Notes: generated by a model from the sequence alone, not told the origin. DNA of 45,232 nt from Candidatus Gastranaerophilales bacterium (GCA_944322865.1 CALUQJ010000006.1:1-45232); one strand, 5' to 3'. Positions 24,712 to 35,029 are shown, numbered from the stretch's first letter. A program made the numbers and translations.

Positions 24712-25531
24712 ATACACCGGATTGTTTTTTAACATCAATTCGTTTCAATCTCTGTTCAATCATTCTGTACCATTTTAAATGCTGTTTAAACAGTATTTTG
24801 TAATTTGACAAGTCCCCGTGCGCAATCTGGCGGAACTGATCATCACAGGTTTTTTCAAGTGATCTTTCAAGCAGATGCGTAAAATCTTTACGGTTAATAT
24901 TCGGGGTATCAAGACAAATTTTATCACCAAATCTTACAAGAACTTCCGGTCTATTGTCGCGTAAGAATGTGTATTCAATCCCGACCGGTACAAGGTTGAC
25001 TTTGCCATAGCGCTTAGCTGCATTTTTAGCAATATAAGCAAGTCCTGTCTGAAATTCTATCGGTCTGAAATAGGGCGGTCTGATAATTCCCTGCGGGAAA
25101 ATCCCGAGTATAATATTGGTATTTCCCAGTACTTCAACGGAATAATTTAAAGCCTTCATAGCTGATTGCGGTGATTTTTTGTTTACACTGAAAGCGCCAC
25201 CGCGTCTTAATAGAGGAAATCTGTTAAGTTCTTCTACCATAAGACGTATTTCTTTATGAAAAATTCTTGTTGTTATGTTATAAAGAACAATTCCGTCCCA
25301 CCAGTTGCAGTGCGGAGCAAAAATTACAGTCGGAATATTCTTATCTTCTTCACTAAATTGCTCCATGCCTGTATATCGGAAAGCACTAAACCTGTTTTCC
25401 AACATATTGAAAAAGAAGAAACTGGCAACTTGTACCCAAAACCAGCTTGTTTTCGCCGGTTTGAATTTCTCCTCTTTATTCCTCAACTTCGTTGGAGGGA
25501 TGTCAGAATATAATTGTTCTTCCTTACTCAT
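24710..25531 (-). CDS. PlsC-type lysophospholipid/acyl acyltransferase
   Basis: 273 residues. The catalytic H-x4-D is HCNWWD in VIFAPHCNWWDGIV; the glycerol-phosphate-binding loop is GIFPQGIIRPPYF. There is no long membrane segment; a hydrophobic WVQVASFFFFNML near 30-42 may associate with membrane. It is likely to acylate a lysophospholipid or another alcohol acceptor; specificity is unknown. It is one of three acyltransferases of this family in the window and the only one that stands alone. Confidence 0.85.
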   Translation of the reverse strand: MSKEEQLYSDIPPTKLRNKEEKFKPAKTSWFWVQVASFFFFNMLENRFSAFRYTGMEQFSEEDKNIPTVIFAPHCNWWDGIVLYNITTRIFHKEIRLMVEELNRFPLLRRGGAFSVNKKSPQSAMKALNYSVEVLGNTNIILGIFPQGIIRPPYFRPIEFQTGLAYIAKNAAKRYGKVNLVPVGIEYTFLRDNRPEVLVRFGDKICLDTPNINRKDFTHLLERSLEKTCDDQFRQIAHGDLSNYKILFKQHLKWYRMIEQRLKRIDVKKQSGV

Positions 25532-25613
25532 AGAGTTATTCTACTCCATTAATAGAAAAATTTAAAGATTGTAAAGCTGTATTTTAAGAAAAATTAACTT
25601 TGGAATAAAAATA

Positions 25614-26561
25614 TTAAACGCATTCTGCCAGCAATAATGTTTCTACGACAATATTCCCGCAATTATGCACCCCTTGGAAAAAGTCAAATTTGTAACCGGT
25701 ATGCCAGCTTTCTATTAATGGTTTTATTTTGTAAAAATCATTATAATTATGATAAATACTTATAAGCAAAATTGGTTTCTGTGTAATTATTGTATTTTTC
25801 GCCCCTTGTAAAAATTTCTGTTCATAACCTTCTATATCAACTTTTATCAATCCAACAGAAATGTTATTTTTTTCTACATATTCATCAAGAGTTGTCATCT
25901 GAATAACTTCATTACCTTCATCGCAAATCGTGTTTTCACAATTTTTTAACATACTGTCATAAGTTTTTATTTTACAGTCAGAATTATTATCTCCTAATCC
26001 TGCATTTTCTATTGTCACATTTTTTATATTATTCAATTTTATAGTTTCCTGTGCTAGTTTATAATTATTTTTTGCAGGTTCAAACGCATAAATTGGAGCA
26101 TTAGGAAATTCATCCCGTAAAACCAAAATACTGTCAGCTATATAACAGCCTGCATCTATAATTGCTTTATTTTGTATTTTATCTTTCGTTTTTAATCTAT
26201 TTAGCCCATGCCTGTGATAAAAAACACTTGTTTCAAATAAATTTATAGGAAGTTTAAAATTATTCCATTGATAATAACCATCACATTTTTCTATAGATTT
26301 CTCATATTGTTTAACTTTTTGCAGCTCTTGCAATTCTTCCGGTGTATAAATTTCTGCCAGCGGTACAAACTTTTTAGCATAAGTCTTTTCAAGCTTTTGT
26401 ATTAAATTATTACAGTGTTCATAAGCTTTTGTATCTAATCCGTATAATAAATTTTCAATATTTGCTCTATGTTCTTCATTATTTATCAGTTTTCTTTCAT
26501 CCTGAAAGCTGTTTGATCTAAATAAATCGGTTAAACGACTTCTCACGGCACATTCAGACAT
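25614..26561 (-). CDS. FkbM-family SAM-dependent methyltransferase
   Basis: 315 residues. A helical N-terminal part (~1-115) precedes a Rossmann-fold methyltransferase: AIIDAGCYIADSILVL (motif I, ~130-145), IYAFEPAKNNYKLAQETIKL (motif II), then ENAGLGD and MTTLDEYVEKN, and GLIKVDIEGYEQKFLQGA, which is the FkbM signature. Such enzymes O-methylate sugars or other small molecules, often in surface-polysaccharide loci. AAGGAG precedes the ATG. It is divergent from the XRE regulator. Confidence 0.88.
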   Translation of the reverse strand: MSECAVRSRLTDLFRSNSFQDERKLINNEEHRANIENLLYGLDTKAYEHCNNLIQKLEKTYAKKFVPLAEIYTPEELQELQKVKQYEKSIEKCDGYYQWNNFKLPINLFETSVFYHRHGLNRLKTKDKIQNKAIIDAGCYIADSILVLRDEFPNAPIYAFEPAKNNYKLAQETIKLNNIKNVTIENAGLGDNNSDCKIKTYDSMLKNCENTICDEGNEVIQMTTLDEYVEKNNISVGLIKVDIEGYEQKFLQGAKNTIITQKPILLISIYHNYNDFYKIKPLIESWHTGYKFDFFQGVHNCGNIVVETLLLAECV

Positions 26562-26573
26562 TGGTATTCTCCT

Positions 26574-26627
26574 TCAAAATTAGCATTTAAGTTATAGTTA
26601 CCACATCAAAATAGCATTTAAAATATA
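26574..26627. repeat. Two direct repeats in the FkbM-XRE intergenic region
   Basis: TCAAAATTAGCATTTAAGTT (26574-26593) and TCAAAATAGCATTTAAAATA (26606-26625) are near-identical, 32 bases apart (about three helical turns), with two further TCAAAATA copies nearer the XRE gene. They are possible operators for the adjacent regulator. Confidence 0.4.
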
Positions 26628-26714
26628 ATTTGTCAATTATTACTAATATTTAAAAGTTATTATTTATTATCAAAATATGCGTCAAAATAATATTAACAAC
26701 AGGACTTTTAATCT

Positions 26715-27038
26715 ATGGATGATATAAAACAAATCGTCGGACGGAATATACAAAAATACCGTAAAATAAAAAAGCTTACGCAAGAGCAATTGGCTGAAAT
26801 GATAAACCTTGAAACAATAAGTCTTAGCAGGATAGAAACAGGTAAAAATTATCCGACATCCGAAAATCTAAGTAAGATATCAAAAATTTTAAATGTTGAC
26901 CCATATGAATTTTTTATTTTTGAACAGGAATTAACAAATACTCAAATTTTAGAAGAGATATACAATAAAATAGAGTGCCTGAAAAATGACACAACCAAAC
27001 TTAAAATGATAAATAATATTATAAAATCAATACTTTAA
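26715..27038 (+). CDS. XRE-family helix-turn-helix transcriptional regulator
   Basis: 107 residues. A Cro/C1-type HTH occupies ~8-65 (GRNIQKYRKIKKLTQEQLAE, then LSRIETGKNYPTSENLSKIS), followed by a short charged helical tail. It binds DNA as a dimer; the target is unknown, though direct repeats lie in its own upstream region. The stop codon overlaps the convergent chromate transporter stop by 4 bases. Confidence 0.9.
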   Translation: MDDIKQIVGRNIQKYRKIKKLTQEQLAEMINLETISLSRIETGKNYPTSENLSKISKILNVDPYEFFIFEQELTNTQILEEIYNKIECLKNDTTKLKMINNIIKSIL

Positions 27039-27562
27039 ACCCAGCCGAAAATTCCGGCAACTATTCCGGCTAATGCAGAAATTCCGAGATAAAACAGAGG
27101 ATCGCGTTTTTCTATCAGACTTAGTCCAAACAATATCAACAGTAAAAACATGCCCAGAACATTTGTGCTGTTAACAAACATATCAACGCCAACTGCTGCC
27201 AGAAGCGCGCACCCTGCGGGTTTTAGTGTATAAATTATCGACCTGACATATTTATTCTGTTTAAATTGTTTCAATAATCTGGATATAATCAAAACAAGTA
27301 TAAATGATGGCAAAACAATAGATGCGGTTGCAACCATTGAACCGATAATTCCGGCGGTTTTAAAGCCCGCAAAAGTCGCCACATTTATCCCGATAGGTCC
27401 AGGAGTGATTGATGATACAGCTATCATATTTGTGAGTTCTTTTGCGGTGTACCAGTGTCTAAATTCCGCAATATGATACAAAAACGGTAATGTTGCGTAT
27501 CCGCCGCCAAATGATAACAAACCTATATGGAAAAATTCAAAAAACAACTGTGCTAATATCAT
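27035..27562 (-). CDS. chrA: Chromate transporter (CHR family), short subunit B
   Basis: 175 residues with five to six hydrophobic segments. LLSFGGGYATLPFLYH and VSSITPGPIGINVATFAGFK are the CHR domain signatures. The short-chain CHR family works as a pair of half-size proteins, and its partner lies directly upstream with an ATGA overlap. The natural substrate in a gut anaerobe may be another oxyanion. Confidence 0.9.
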   Translation of the reverse strand: MILAQLFFEFFHIGLLSFGGGYATLPFLYHIAEFRHWYTAKELTNMIAVSSITPGPIGINVATFAGFKTAGIIGSMVATASIVLPSFILVLIISRLLKQFKQNKYVRSIIYTLKPAGCALLAAVGVDMFVNSTNVLGMFLLLILFGLSLIEKRDPLFYLGISALAGIVAGIFGWV

Positions 27563-28149
27563 AAGGCATCATCCTCATCAATATCTTCGGAGTTGTCAAT
27601 TTTTACTGCGTCAACACGCCTTTTGCTTTCTCTGAAAATCCCTAAAAATATAGCTGCAACTATCAATATTCCCGGAGATACCTTACAGCATGCAGACAAA
27701 ATAAACACAAAGAAAAATACCCAGCTTGTATATCTATCCACAATACTTTTCTGCCACATTTCTTTTACGGCAAGGAATATAAGTATAAGAACGCCTATTC
27801 CTACACCCCAGAATATACTCTGGATGAATTTTAACCCGACAATTTCATCCAGCATTCTGGCAATAATTACAATAGCAAGAAATGACGGCATTACAATACC
27901 GCACATTGCAGCAAACGCTCCTGCCACTCCGCGTAAATGGTAACCCACGAACGCTGACATATTAACAGCGATTACCCCCGGAACACTTTGTCCTAATGCA
28001 TAATATTCACAGAGTTCCTCATTATCAACCCAGTTTTTTTTATCGACAAGTTCATTTTGCAAAAGCGGTAATATAACATATCCTCCGCCTAAAAGCAGAG
28101 TTCCTACTTTGAAAAAGGTTTTAAATATGTTATAAAATGATTTGTCCAT
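27559..28149 (-). CDS. chrA: Chromate transporter (CHR family), short subunit A
   Basis: 196 residues. LLLGGGYVILPLLQNELV and YYALGQSVPGVIAVNMSAFVG match the same CHR domain in a diverged half. The C-terminus is charged (RRVDAVKIDNSEDIDEDDAL). The ATG follows the atpC stop by 2 bases without its own Shine-Dalgarno, so it is probably read by reinitiation from the ATP synthase message; that placement is unusual. Confidence 0.9.
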   Translation of the reverse strand: MDKSFYNIFKTFFKVGTLLLGGGYVILPLLQNELVDKKNWVDNEELCEYYALGQSVPGVIAVNMSAFVGYHLRGVAGAFAAMCGIVMPSFLAIVIIARMLDEIVGLKFIQSIFWGVGIGVLILIFLAVKEMWQKSIVDRYTSWVFFFVFILSACCKVSPGILIVAAIFLGIFRESKRRVDAVKIDNSEDIDEDDAL

Positions 28150-28151
28150 AG

Positions 28152-28544
28152 TTATTTATTCAAAGTTGCTTTTAATCTTGCCATAGCACGTGCAATAGCT
28201 GCTTCCGCGCGTTTTGCATCAATAGCCGCATCAGCTTCTGCTAATCTTGCCTGCGCCCTTGCTAAGGCTGCTTTTGCACGCGTTACATCAATCTCATCAC
28301 CGCTCTCTGCGGTATTTGTTAGGATTAAACCTTCATTGTCCTTAAATTGAAAAACACCGCCCATTGTTGTGAAGTATTTTTCCTGTTCACCCTGAATAAC
28401 TTTTGTTACGCCGATATCCAAAGACGCCATAACAGGAACGTGATTCTTCAATACACCAAATTCACCTTCTGTTCCTTTTGTGTAAATTGCATCAACATCT
28501 TCGTCAAACACAACTTTTTCATGAGTTATTATTTTCAAATGCAT
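28152..28544 (-). CDS. atpC: ATP synthase epsilon subunit
   Basis: 130 residues: an N-terminal beta-barrel (MHLKIITHEKVVFDEDVDAI, GEFGVLKNHVPVMASL) and a C-terminal two-helix domain (ARAKAALARAQARLAEADAA). It couples the rotor and inhibits idle ATP hydrolysis. It follows atpD after a 77-base spacer that holds a GC hairpin. No other ATP synthase genes are next to this pair. Confidence 0.96.
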   Translation of the reverse strand: MHLKIITHEKVVFDEDVDAIYTKGTEGEFGVLKNHVPVMASLDIGVTKVIQGEQEKYFTTMGGVFQFKDNEGLILTNTAESGDEIDVTRAKAALARAQARLAEADAAIDAKRAEAAIARAMARLKATLNK

Positions 28545-28573
28545 ATAATTAAGTCCCTTTTTACTGAATAGCG

Positions 28574-28607
28574 GGCGGGCATGCCTGTGTTTTACGTTAA
28601 GCCCGCC
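28574..28607 (-). other. GC-rich hairpin in the atpD-atpC spacer
   Basis: GGCGGGC (28574-28580) pairs with GCCCGCC (28601-28607) round a 20-base loop. The lack of a T-tract argues against a terminator; it may be an RNA processing or stability element that sets the beta:epsilon ratio. Confidence 0.45.
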
Positions 28608-28621
28608 AGACTTTTCAATTG

Positions 28622-30043
<1,422 letters not shown>

Positions 30044-30140
30044 TTAAACTGATTATACTACAAGAAAAAAAATAACGCAATTAATCCTCAAAAAGCTTGC
30101 TATACATCATTTAGAGGAAAACTTTTGCAAAAAAATCGTA

Positions 30141-30152
30141 TATAATATAGTT
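30141..30152 (+). promoter_or_regulatory. -10 box abutting the start codon at 30153
   Basis: TATAAT (30141-30146) and ATAGTT precede the ATG with no Shine-Dalgarno, as at several other genes here. The -35 match is weak. Confidence 0.35.
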
Positions 30153-30854
30153 ATGAATTTTTTACAAAAAATAATATACAAATTGCTTGCGGCAAAAGAA
30201 AAGTCACTAAAAATCAGGCTTGACAAACATTTGAAGCGCAGTGCAACCAATGCAACCTCAAAAACAGTCATGTCAGGTACCGCTACCCTTACACTTTCTA
30301 CAGAAACGCAAAAAAATGCAGAACTTGTGCGGGAAAATGTTGCGGCAATTGTCAAAAAAACAGACGGAAATCCGCTTGAGCTTTTAAAGTTTATAGAAAG
30401 TAAAGGTACACCTATATACAGACCTGCCAATGCAGACAAGTTTTTAAATTTAATTGGGGAAGAAGAAGGTTTTATTACAGAATTAAAAGGCAAGCCTGCT
30501 TTGCTTTTGAATTTGTTTACCGGTAACGGCATAAGTTTCAAATCAAAACCCATGTTTGTCATGCGTGAAGGTAACATTGATCCTTACTATTTTCTGCACC
30601 ATTTTTATAAATGGTATGCTATGCGCTATAAATTACCTGGGTTTGACTACACAGCGCAAAAGCTGCTTAAAATATCTTTAAGAAACGCCAATGATAAACG
30701 CCTGAAAAACCTGACGCTTGACGAAATGTTAGCCCTGAAAGAAGCTATAGCACGTGACAACGAAGCCAGCGACTTTGTTATACAGCTTGCGAAGCATAAA
30801 GACGGCAGCAAACAGGTTCTGAAAAAAATGCAGGACGGCGGCGCCAATGTCTAA
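30153..30854 (+). CDS. Unrecognised 233-residue soluble protein
   Basis: A basic N-terminus (MNFLQKIIYKLLAAKEKSLK) is followed by Ser/Thr-rich residues ~30-50, then a compact mixed alpha/beta region containing LLKFIESKGTPIYRPANADK, LLNLFTGNGISFKSKPMFVM and DPYYFLHHFYKWYAMRYKLPG, and a C-terminal helical part (LTLDEMLALKEAIARDNEA). There is no signal peptide or membrane segment. No family is known to me. It is divergent from atpD and convergent with the long phosphoglucomutase, 22 bases away. Confidence 0.6.
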   Translation: MNFLQKIIYKLLAAKEKSLKIRLDKHLKRSATNATSKTVMSGTATLTLSTETQKNAELVRENVAAIVKKTDGNPLELLKFIESKGTPIYRPANADKFLNLIGEEEGFITELKGKPALLLNLFTGNGISFKSKPMFVMREGNIDPYYFLHHFYKWYAMRYKLPGFDYTAQKLLKISLRNANDKRLKNLTLDEMLALKEAIARDNEASDFVIQLAKHKDGSKQVLKKMQDGGANV

Positions 30855-30876
30855 AACTGCATAACAAGCATTATTT

Positions 30877-33153
30877 TTAGATGAATTTATATTCAGGGAT
30901 TACAAAAGGTTCGTTATTGGCATCTTTGTCAACAAATGCCAGATAATAATTCATAGCCTTTTCTTTTGCGTCTGCATAAAACTTATCACTTATATATTTA
31001 CGATGTAATGCAGTGCGTTCTCCTGAATAATTTCCCATTGCGCCAGCATAGGTTTCCAGTACATGTTTATCGAGTCCGCCAGCATAAGCCTTTGTTTTTG
31101 CATCAGTACCGGAAGGACGTATTTCTATATATTTGTCATCAAATTCAAGATATGTTCCGTCACCGACAAATTTTACAGATTTCAGGTTATCAAAAATCAG
31201 GCTCTTAAAAGAGTCATTCAAAACTTCTTTTATATTGTCGAGTGTCATAACACCTTCTTTAAGAGCAATAGCCATTGTAAGGTAGAATAAATCGTTTTGT
31301 GTACGTTTTGCTTCACCTGCTGTTTTAGCTTCTTTAAGTTTATTTATATCCGGTTCGGATTCATTGTAATAAGCAATGTCCACACGTGTGTCAAAGCGTC
31401 CTACGATATTGTTTTCGTCAAATATTTCGATTAATTGTTCAGACAGTGATTTTTTACATAATGCGAGTTTTGCAACAAGTGAAGAGGCAACCATAATCGC
31501 TTCGGTTGCACTTTTTTCACGCATTGCAATAGCTTCGCGTCCGGCAAGTGATTTAATTAAAGTGTCGCTGCCCATAATCATACCGCCGGATTCTTCTCCG
31601 CCAAATAATAGACGCGGATTTTTGCCTAAATTTATTGGGTTTCCGAAAACATCATCTATTATAACTTCTTTGTCCGGTGATTTTTTAAGTTTAAGTTCAA
31701 CCTTTTTCATTATATTTGCTATTTCTTTAAATCCAACCGGCACATTGATAACTTTTACACCGTTATTTGCAGCCCACTCATCCCAGGAAAGAGCAGAGGC
31801 AGTTGTTTTTATCATAAAACGCGGGTGATTATTCCAGAGTCCTTGCGCTTTTAACTGCTTAGCCCAGAAATCCATAAGGATTAAAAACGCCTGATTTGCC
31901 GTAAATACTGTTAGTACAGTAGTATCATCAAGTTTTATATAGTCGATACCTGCTGCTTCAAGTTCCGGAATACGTCTTACATTTTCTGTCTGGGTGATAG
32001 TTAATCTGTCGTGATCAGGATCTGTGATAAGAATAACGGTTCCTGTCGGGTATTTTTTAAGTTTTTCTTCGTAATGCATTGTTTCTATAACAGGAAAGAA
32101 TTTTTCACCATTTTTACGTTTTGAGATTACTGTTGCGTCTACAGAATAATCATAAAACGCTTTTTCGCCAGACGGTGTATGGTCATATTTCCCGATAGAA
32201 TGGAAGAACGGATCTTCTTCTGTATCAAACCAGACAAATTTATCTTCCAAACCTAATTTTTTTAATACGCGGCTAAGAGTTCTGTATGCTGAGCCGCCGA
32301 CATTTTCAATAATTATTTTTCCGCTGAAATTTTTAATTAAATCAAGGTTAAACTCTTGAGCCACGCCGGATTTAAGATATTCGACATATAAATCCACACC
32401 GTCATTAAGTTTTTGCATTATAGTTTCGTCAATCAGCGGATTATCTTTTGCGGCAAGTCTTATTTCATAAGAGCCGTTTTTCAGCGTTTTATCAAAAATT
32501 TCCTGAATTTTATCTACAAATTCCATTGATTCTTCAGGCAAATACTGACTCCCCTGTGAGTTTAAATCTTTTGTTGCATTTTTAACAGAAATACCGTGGC
32601 TTGAGGTTATGTATTCACCGCCCAGCAAATCCAGTTTGAAAGCCAAAAAAGACGCTAGCCAGATTGGGATTGTTTTTTTACCTTCCGGCACAAGTGTTTT
32701 AATCCCATTTGCCGCCTGTATTCTGGCAATTGCATCAAGGAATTTGTCAGAATTGTATCTGACTTCACGCCCTGCTATTTTTAAGATATTTTTATCGGGA
32801 TATTTTCCCTTTGCAACAAGCGCTTTCGCAAGAGTAGCAAGAACTATGCCCACAAGGTTAATCGGGAATCTTGTATCCTGCGGATAGAGAATATTTTGAG
32901 GTCCTCTGATACCGGCAGTAGAAACTTTTGCTTCTTTTGCATAATTGGAAAACCATTCCTGTAGATTGAGTCCTTCGGGATTTTTCTTTTCGTCATACGG
33001 AAACAGATGTTCTTTTTTTAGTGTAAATGTAAATTCATCATCATTATCAAGATTGATTAAATCAAGATTTTTTATATAATCCGGTGTTTTGTCATAAACG
33101 CTTTTAAATAATTCATTTTCTAACTCAATGTTTGATTTTTTATAAGTTTCCAT
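30877..33153 (-). CDS. Phosphoglucomutase-like phosphohexomutase, long form (758 residues)
   Basis: The phosphohexomutase fold is recognised from TDPDHDRLTIT (metal loop), RLLFGGEESGGMIMGS (sugar loop) and EIRPSGTDAKTKAYAGG (phosphate loop). The active-site serine loop reads ITSSHGISVK instead of TASHNP, so the phosphoserine is kept but the neighbourhood differs. It is ~200 residues longer than ordinary phosphoglucomutases, with extra helical sequence before and between domains. It likely acts on glucose 1-/6-phosphate or a related hexose; the preference is uncertain. GGAGAG precedes the ATG. Confidence 0.85.
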   Translation of the reverse strand: METYKKSNIELENELFKSVYDKTPDYIKNLDLINLDNDDEFTFTLKKEHLFPYDEKKNPEGLNLQEWFSNYAKEAKVSTAGIRGPQNILYPQDTRFPINLVGIVLATLAKALVAKGKYPDKNILKIAGREVRYNSDKFLDAIARIQAANGIKTLVPEGKKTIPIWLASFLAFKLDLLGGEYITSSHGISVKNATKDLNSQGSQYLPEESMEFVDKIQEIFDKTLKNGSYEIRLAAKDNPLIDETIMQKLNDGVDLYVEYLKSGVAQEFNLDLIKNFSGKIIIENVGGSAYRTLSRVLKKLGLEDKFVWFDTEEDPFFHSIGKYDHTPSGEKAFYDYSVDATVISKRKNGEKFFPVIETMHYEEKLKKYPTGTVILITDPDHDRLTITQTENVRRIPELEAAGIDYIKLDDTTVLTVFTANQAFLILMDFWAKQLKAQGLWNNHPRFMIKTTASALSWDEWAANNGVKVINVPVGFKEIANIMKKVELKLKKSPDKEVIIDDVFGNPINLGKNPRLLFGGEESGGMIMGSDTLIKSLAGREAIAMREKSATEAIMVASSLVAKLALCKKSLSEQLIEIFDENNIVGRFDTRVDIAYYNESEPDINKLKEAKTAGEAKRTQNDLFYLTMAIALKEGVMTLDNIKEVLNDSFKSLIFDNLKSVKFVGDGTYLEFDDKYIEIRPSGTDAKTKAYAGGLDKHVLETYAGAMGNYSGERTALHRKYISDKFYADAKEKAMNYYLAFVDKDANNEPFVIPEYKFI

Positions 33154-33176
33154 AATCTCTCCTCTGATATAATTTT

Positions 33177-33216
33177 ACTTAGTCGCTCTATCACTTAATC
33201 ACTTAGTCACTACCCT
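33177..33216. repeat. Octanucleotide tandem repeat, locus B
   Basis: Five 8-base units in register: ACTTAGTC, GCTCTATC, ACTTAATC, ACTTAGTC, ACTACCCT. It lies in the gap between the divergent phosphoglucomutase and acyltransferase genes. It has the same period and a similar CTTA core as loci at 8001 and 44504. Confidence 0.6.
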
Positions 33217-33294
33217 ATAAGTATACATGAAAAAACCGATTGCACAATGGCATAATAAAAATTTTGTAGTATACTATAGATAACGGAGGGTAAA

Positions 33295-33960
33295 ATGTCA
33301 TCAGAACAAACATATTGTACCAAACGAACAGCAAAAGATTATAACTGGCTGCGTTCTATGTTTCAAACCATAGTTTGCAAAGGATTGTATATGCTCCGGC
33401 TGAAATTAGTTTACCGCTTAGAGGTGTACGGTAAAGAAAATATTCCGTCAGGTAATGATTATATTATCGCCCCTAATCATTTATCAACCCTGGATCCTCC
33501 GTTAATAGCTGCGATAATGCCGCGCCATGTCGCATTCATGGCAAAGAAGGAATTGTTTGACTTCTGGCTTTTGAGAATTTTCCTTGATTGGCTCGGGGCA
33601 TTTGCAGTAAACAGAGAGAAACTTGGACCTTCCACACTTAAAACAGTCAAATCAATAAAAGACAGCAAATGGGTGTTTGGAATTTTTCCACAGGGGACAA
33701 GAGAAGAACCGGGAAAAATTTCAGGTGTCACAAAAGGTTTCGCGAATATTGCAAAAATTACAAAATGCGGTATATTACCGGTTGGAATTATTGGTACTGA
33801 TATAGTTAAAAGACTGCCGTTCACAGGTAAGATTATCGTAAAAATCGGCAAGGTAATACCGTATTCTGATAATATTGATGATATGGTTGATCAATGGGGC
33901 AAAGCCGTGGCAGAACTGACAGGATATGAATATGTGCCTCAGGAAAAATGTGAAGTATGA
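33295..33960 (+). CDS. plsC: 1-acyl-sn-glycerol-3-phosphate acyltransferase (PlsC)
   Basis: 221 residues. The catalytic NHLSTLD in IIAPNHLSTLDPPLIA is the H-x4-D motif; GIFPQGTREEPGKIS is the substrate loop. A hydrophobic stretch near the N-terminus (KGLYMLRLKLVY) suits membrane association. It makes phosphatidic acid. GGAGGG precedes the ATG. The stop codon overlaps a potential ATG of the next acyltransferase. Confidence 0.92.
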   Translation: MSSEQTYCTKRTAKDYNWLRSMFQTIVCKGLYMLRLKLVYRLEVYGKENIPSGNDYIIAPNHLSTLDPPLIAAIMPRHVAFMAKKELFDFWLLRIFLDWLGAFAVNREKLGPSTLKTVKSIKDSKWVFGIFPQGTREEPGKISGVTKGFANIAKITKCGILPVGIIGTDIVKRLPFTGKIIVKIGKVIPYSDNIDDMVDQWGKAVAELTGYEYVPQEKCEV

Positions 33961-33974
33961 TAGGAGTTGTAGGA

Positions 33975-34679
33975 ATGGTAAAGAAAGCTAGGAATTATAA
34001 CAGAAGATATCCATACGAATATAATATTTTCAGAACAATGTTTTATATGACATTTTTGTATACGGTAGTTTTTCCGTTCTTTATGATATTTTATGATTTC
34101 AAGATTACCGGTCGTGAAAATTTGTCTAAAAAACACAGAAAATCAGATAAGTTTTTATATACAGCCAACCACGTATCGCATTTTGATCCGTTGTACGTAT
34201 CAATGGCAGTAAGACGCCCTATAGCATATATGGCTAAAAAAGAACTTTTTGCTCCGGAAGAAAAAAGAAGCTGGCTTATTAAACGGCTTGGAGCTTTTGC
34301 GGTAGACAGAAACAAACCGGAAATAGCAACCTTTAAAACAGTACGTGATATTCTTTCAACAAGCTGGTCATTAGGGGTTTTCCCGCAAGGCGGTATAAGA
34401 CCTTACGGAGTTCTAGAGGATATAAAAAAGGGATTTGTTGTTATTGCGAAAAATGCCAAAGCAGATATCATTCCTGTCGCCATATCCGGCTGGAACGGAT
34501 ATCCAAAACTGAAACCGTTTACGCGCAAAACTGTCGGCATACATATCGGTAAACCTATTTCCTATCAGCTACCTGAAGATGTAATAATTTATGAATGGTG
34601 CCAGCAGATAGCAAAACTCGCTGAGTACGAAAACAAATCACCACTTCCTGAAAGCTATAAAGAAAAAGTCAGTGTTTAA
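33975..34679 (+). CDS. Second PlsC-type acyltransferase, coupled to the first
   Basis: About 234 residues from MVKKARNYNRRYPYEYN. This ATG has AGGAG eight bases upstream, better than the ATG at 33957, which overlaps the previous stop as ATGA. ANHVSHFDPLYVSMA is H-x4-D and GVFPQGGIRPYG the substrate loop. It has one N-terminal membrane segment (FYMTFLYTVVFPFFMIFY). It is paralogous to its neighbour; the two may act in the same phospholipid pathway with different chain or acceptor preference. Confidence 0.9.
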   Translation: MVKKARNYNRRYPYEYNIFRTMFYMTFLYTVVFPFFMIFYDFKITGRENLSKKHRKSDKFLYTANHVSHFDPLYVSMAVRRPIAYMAKKELFAPEEKRSWLIKRLGAFAVDRNKPEIATFKTVRDILSTSWSLGVFPQGGIRPYGVLEDIKKGFVVIAKNAKADIIPVAISGWNGYPKLKPFTRKTVGIHIGKPISYQLPEDVIIYEWCQQIAKLAEYENKSPLPESYKEKVSV

Positions 34680-34748
34680 AATAATAAATCTGATAGAAAA
34701 ATATTGTTTAATGTATAAAGGTTACAATACGCAAATCATAAAATAAAA

Positions 34749-35003
34749 GCCGTGTCACTGTCTATCGCACTTAACAAATATCACTTCCGTTAACATTTTC
34801 TCTTTTCCCGGGTACAACACCCGCAAGGATTGCCTTAGTGCTGCTATGTTTCCATCCTGACACGGTTCGGCAGCTTACGCCATCATACACTTGAACGTCA
34901 ACAAAAATATTAACTTCTTTAATATCCGCTAAGCCCTCACAACAGGCTCTGCACCCCGCATTGGCTTCGGGTCGAGGGATCGCAAATCCCCGTGGAACAC
35001 GGC
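34749..35003 (-). ncRNA. ffs: Signal recognition particle RNA, large (Alu-containing) form
   Basis: Read on the minus strand, the RNA starts GCCGTGTTCC and ends GTGACACGGC, so its ends pair (GCCGTGT/ACACGGC). The domain IV apical hairpin is recognisable as GTGTCAGGATGGAAACATAG followed by CAGCACTAAGGCA, containing the GGAA tetraloop and the AGCAG that binds Ffh. At ~255 bases it is the long form with an Alu domain, as in Gram-positives and some cyanobacteria. TTTTATTTTA follows the end as a terminator. A TAGAAT box ends 6 bases upstream of position 35003, and a small gene lies just upstream. Confidence 0.92.
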
Positions 35004-35029
35004 AAAATTATTCTAACATAAAAATATAA

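Noticed and set aside
34749-35003. tmRNA or 6S RNA instead of SRP RNA
   Set aside because: There is no tRNA-like end or tag frame, and the GGAA hairpin with the AGCAG strand is specific to SRP RNA.
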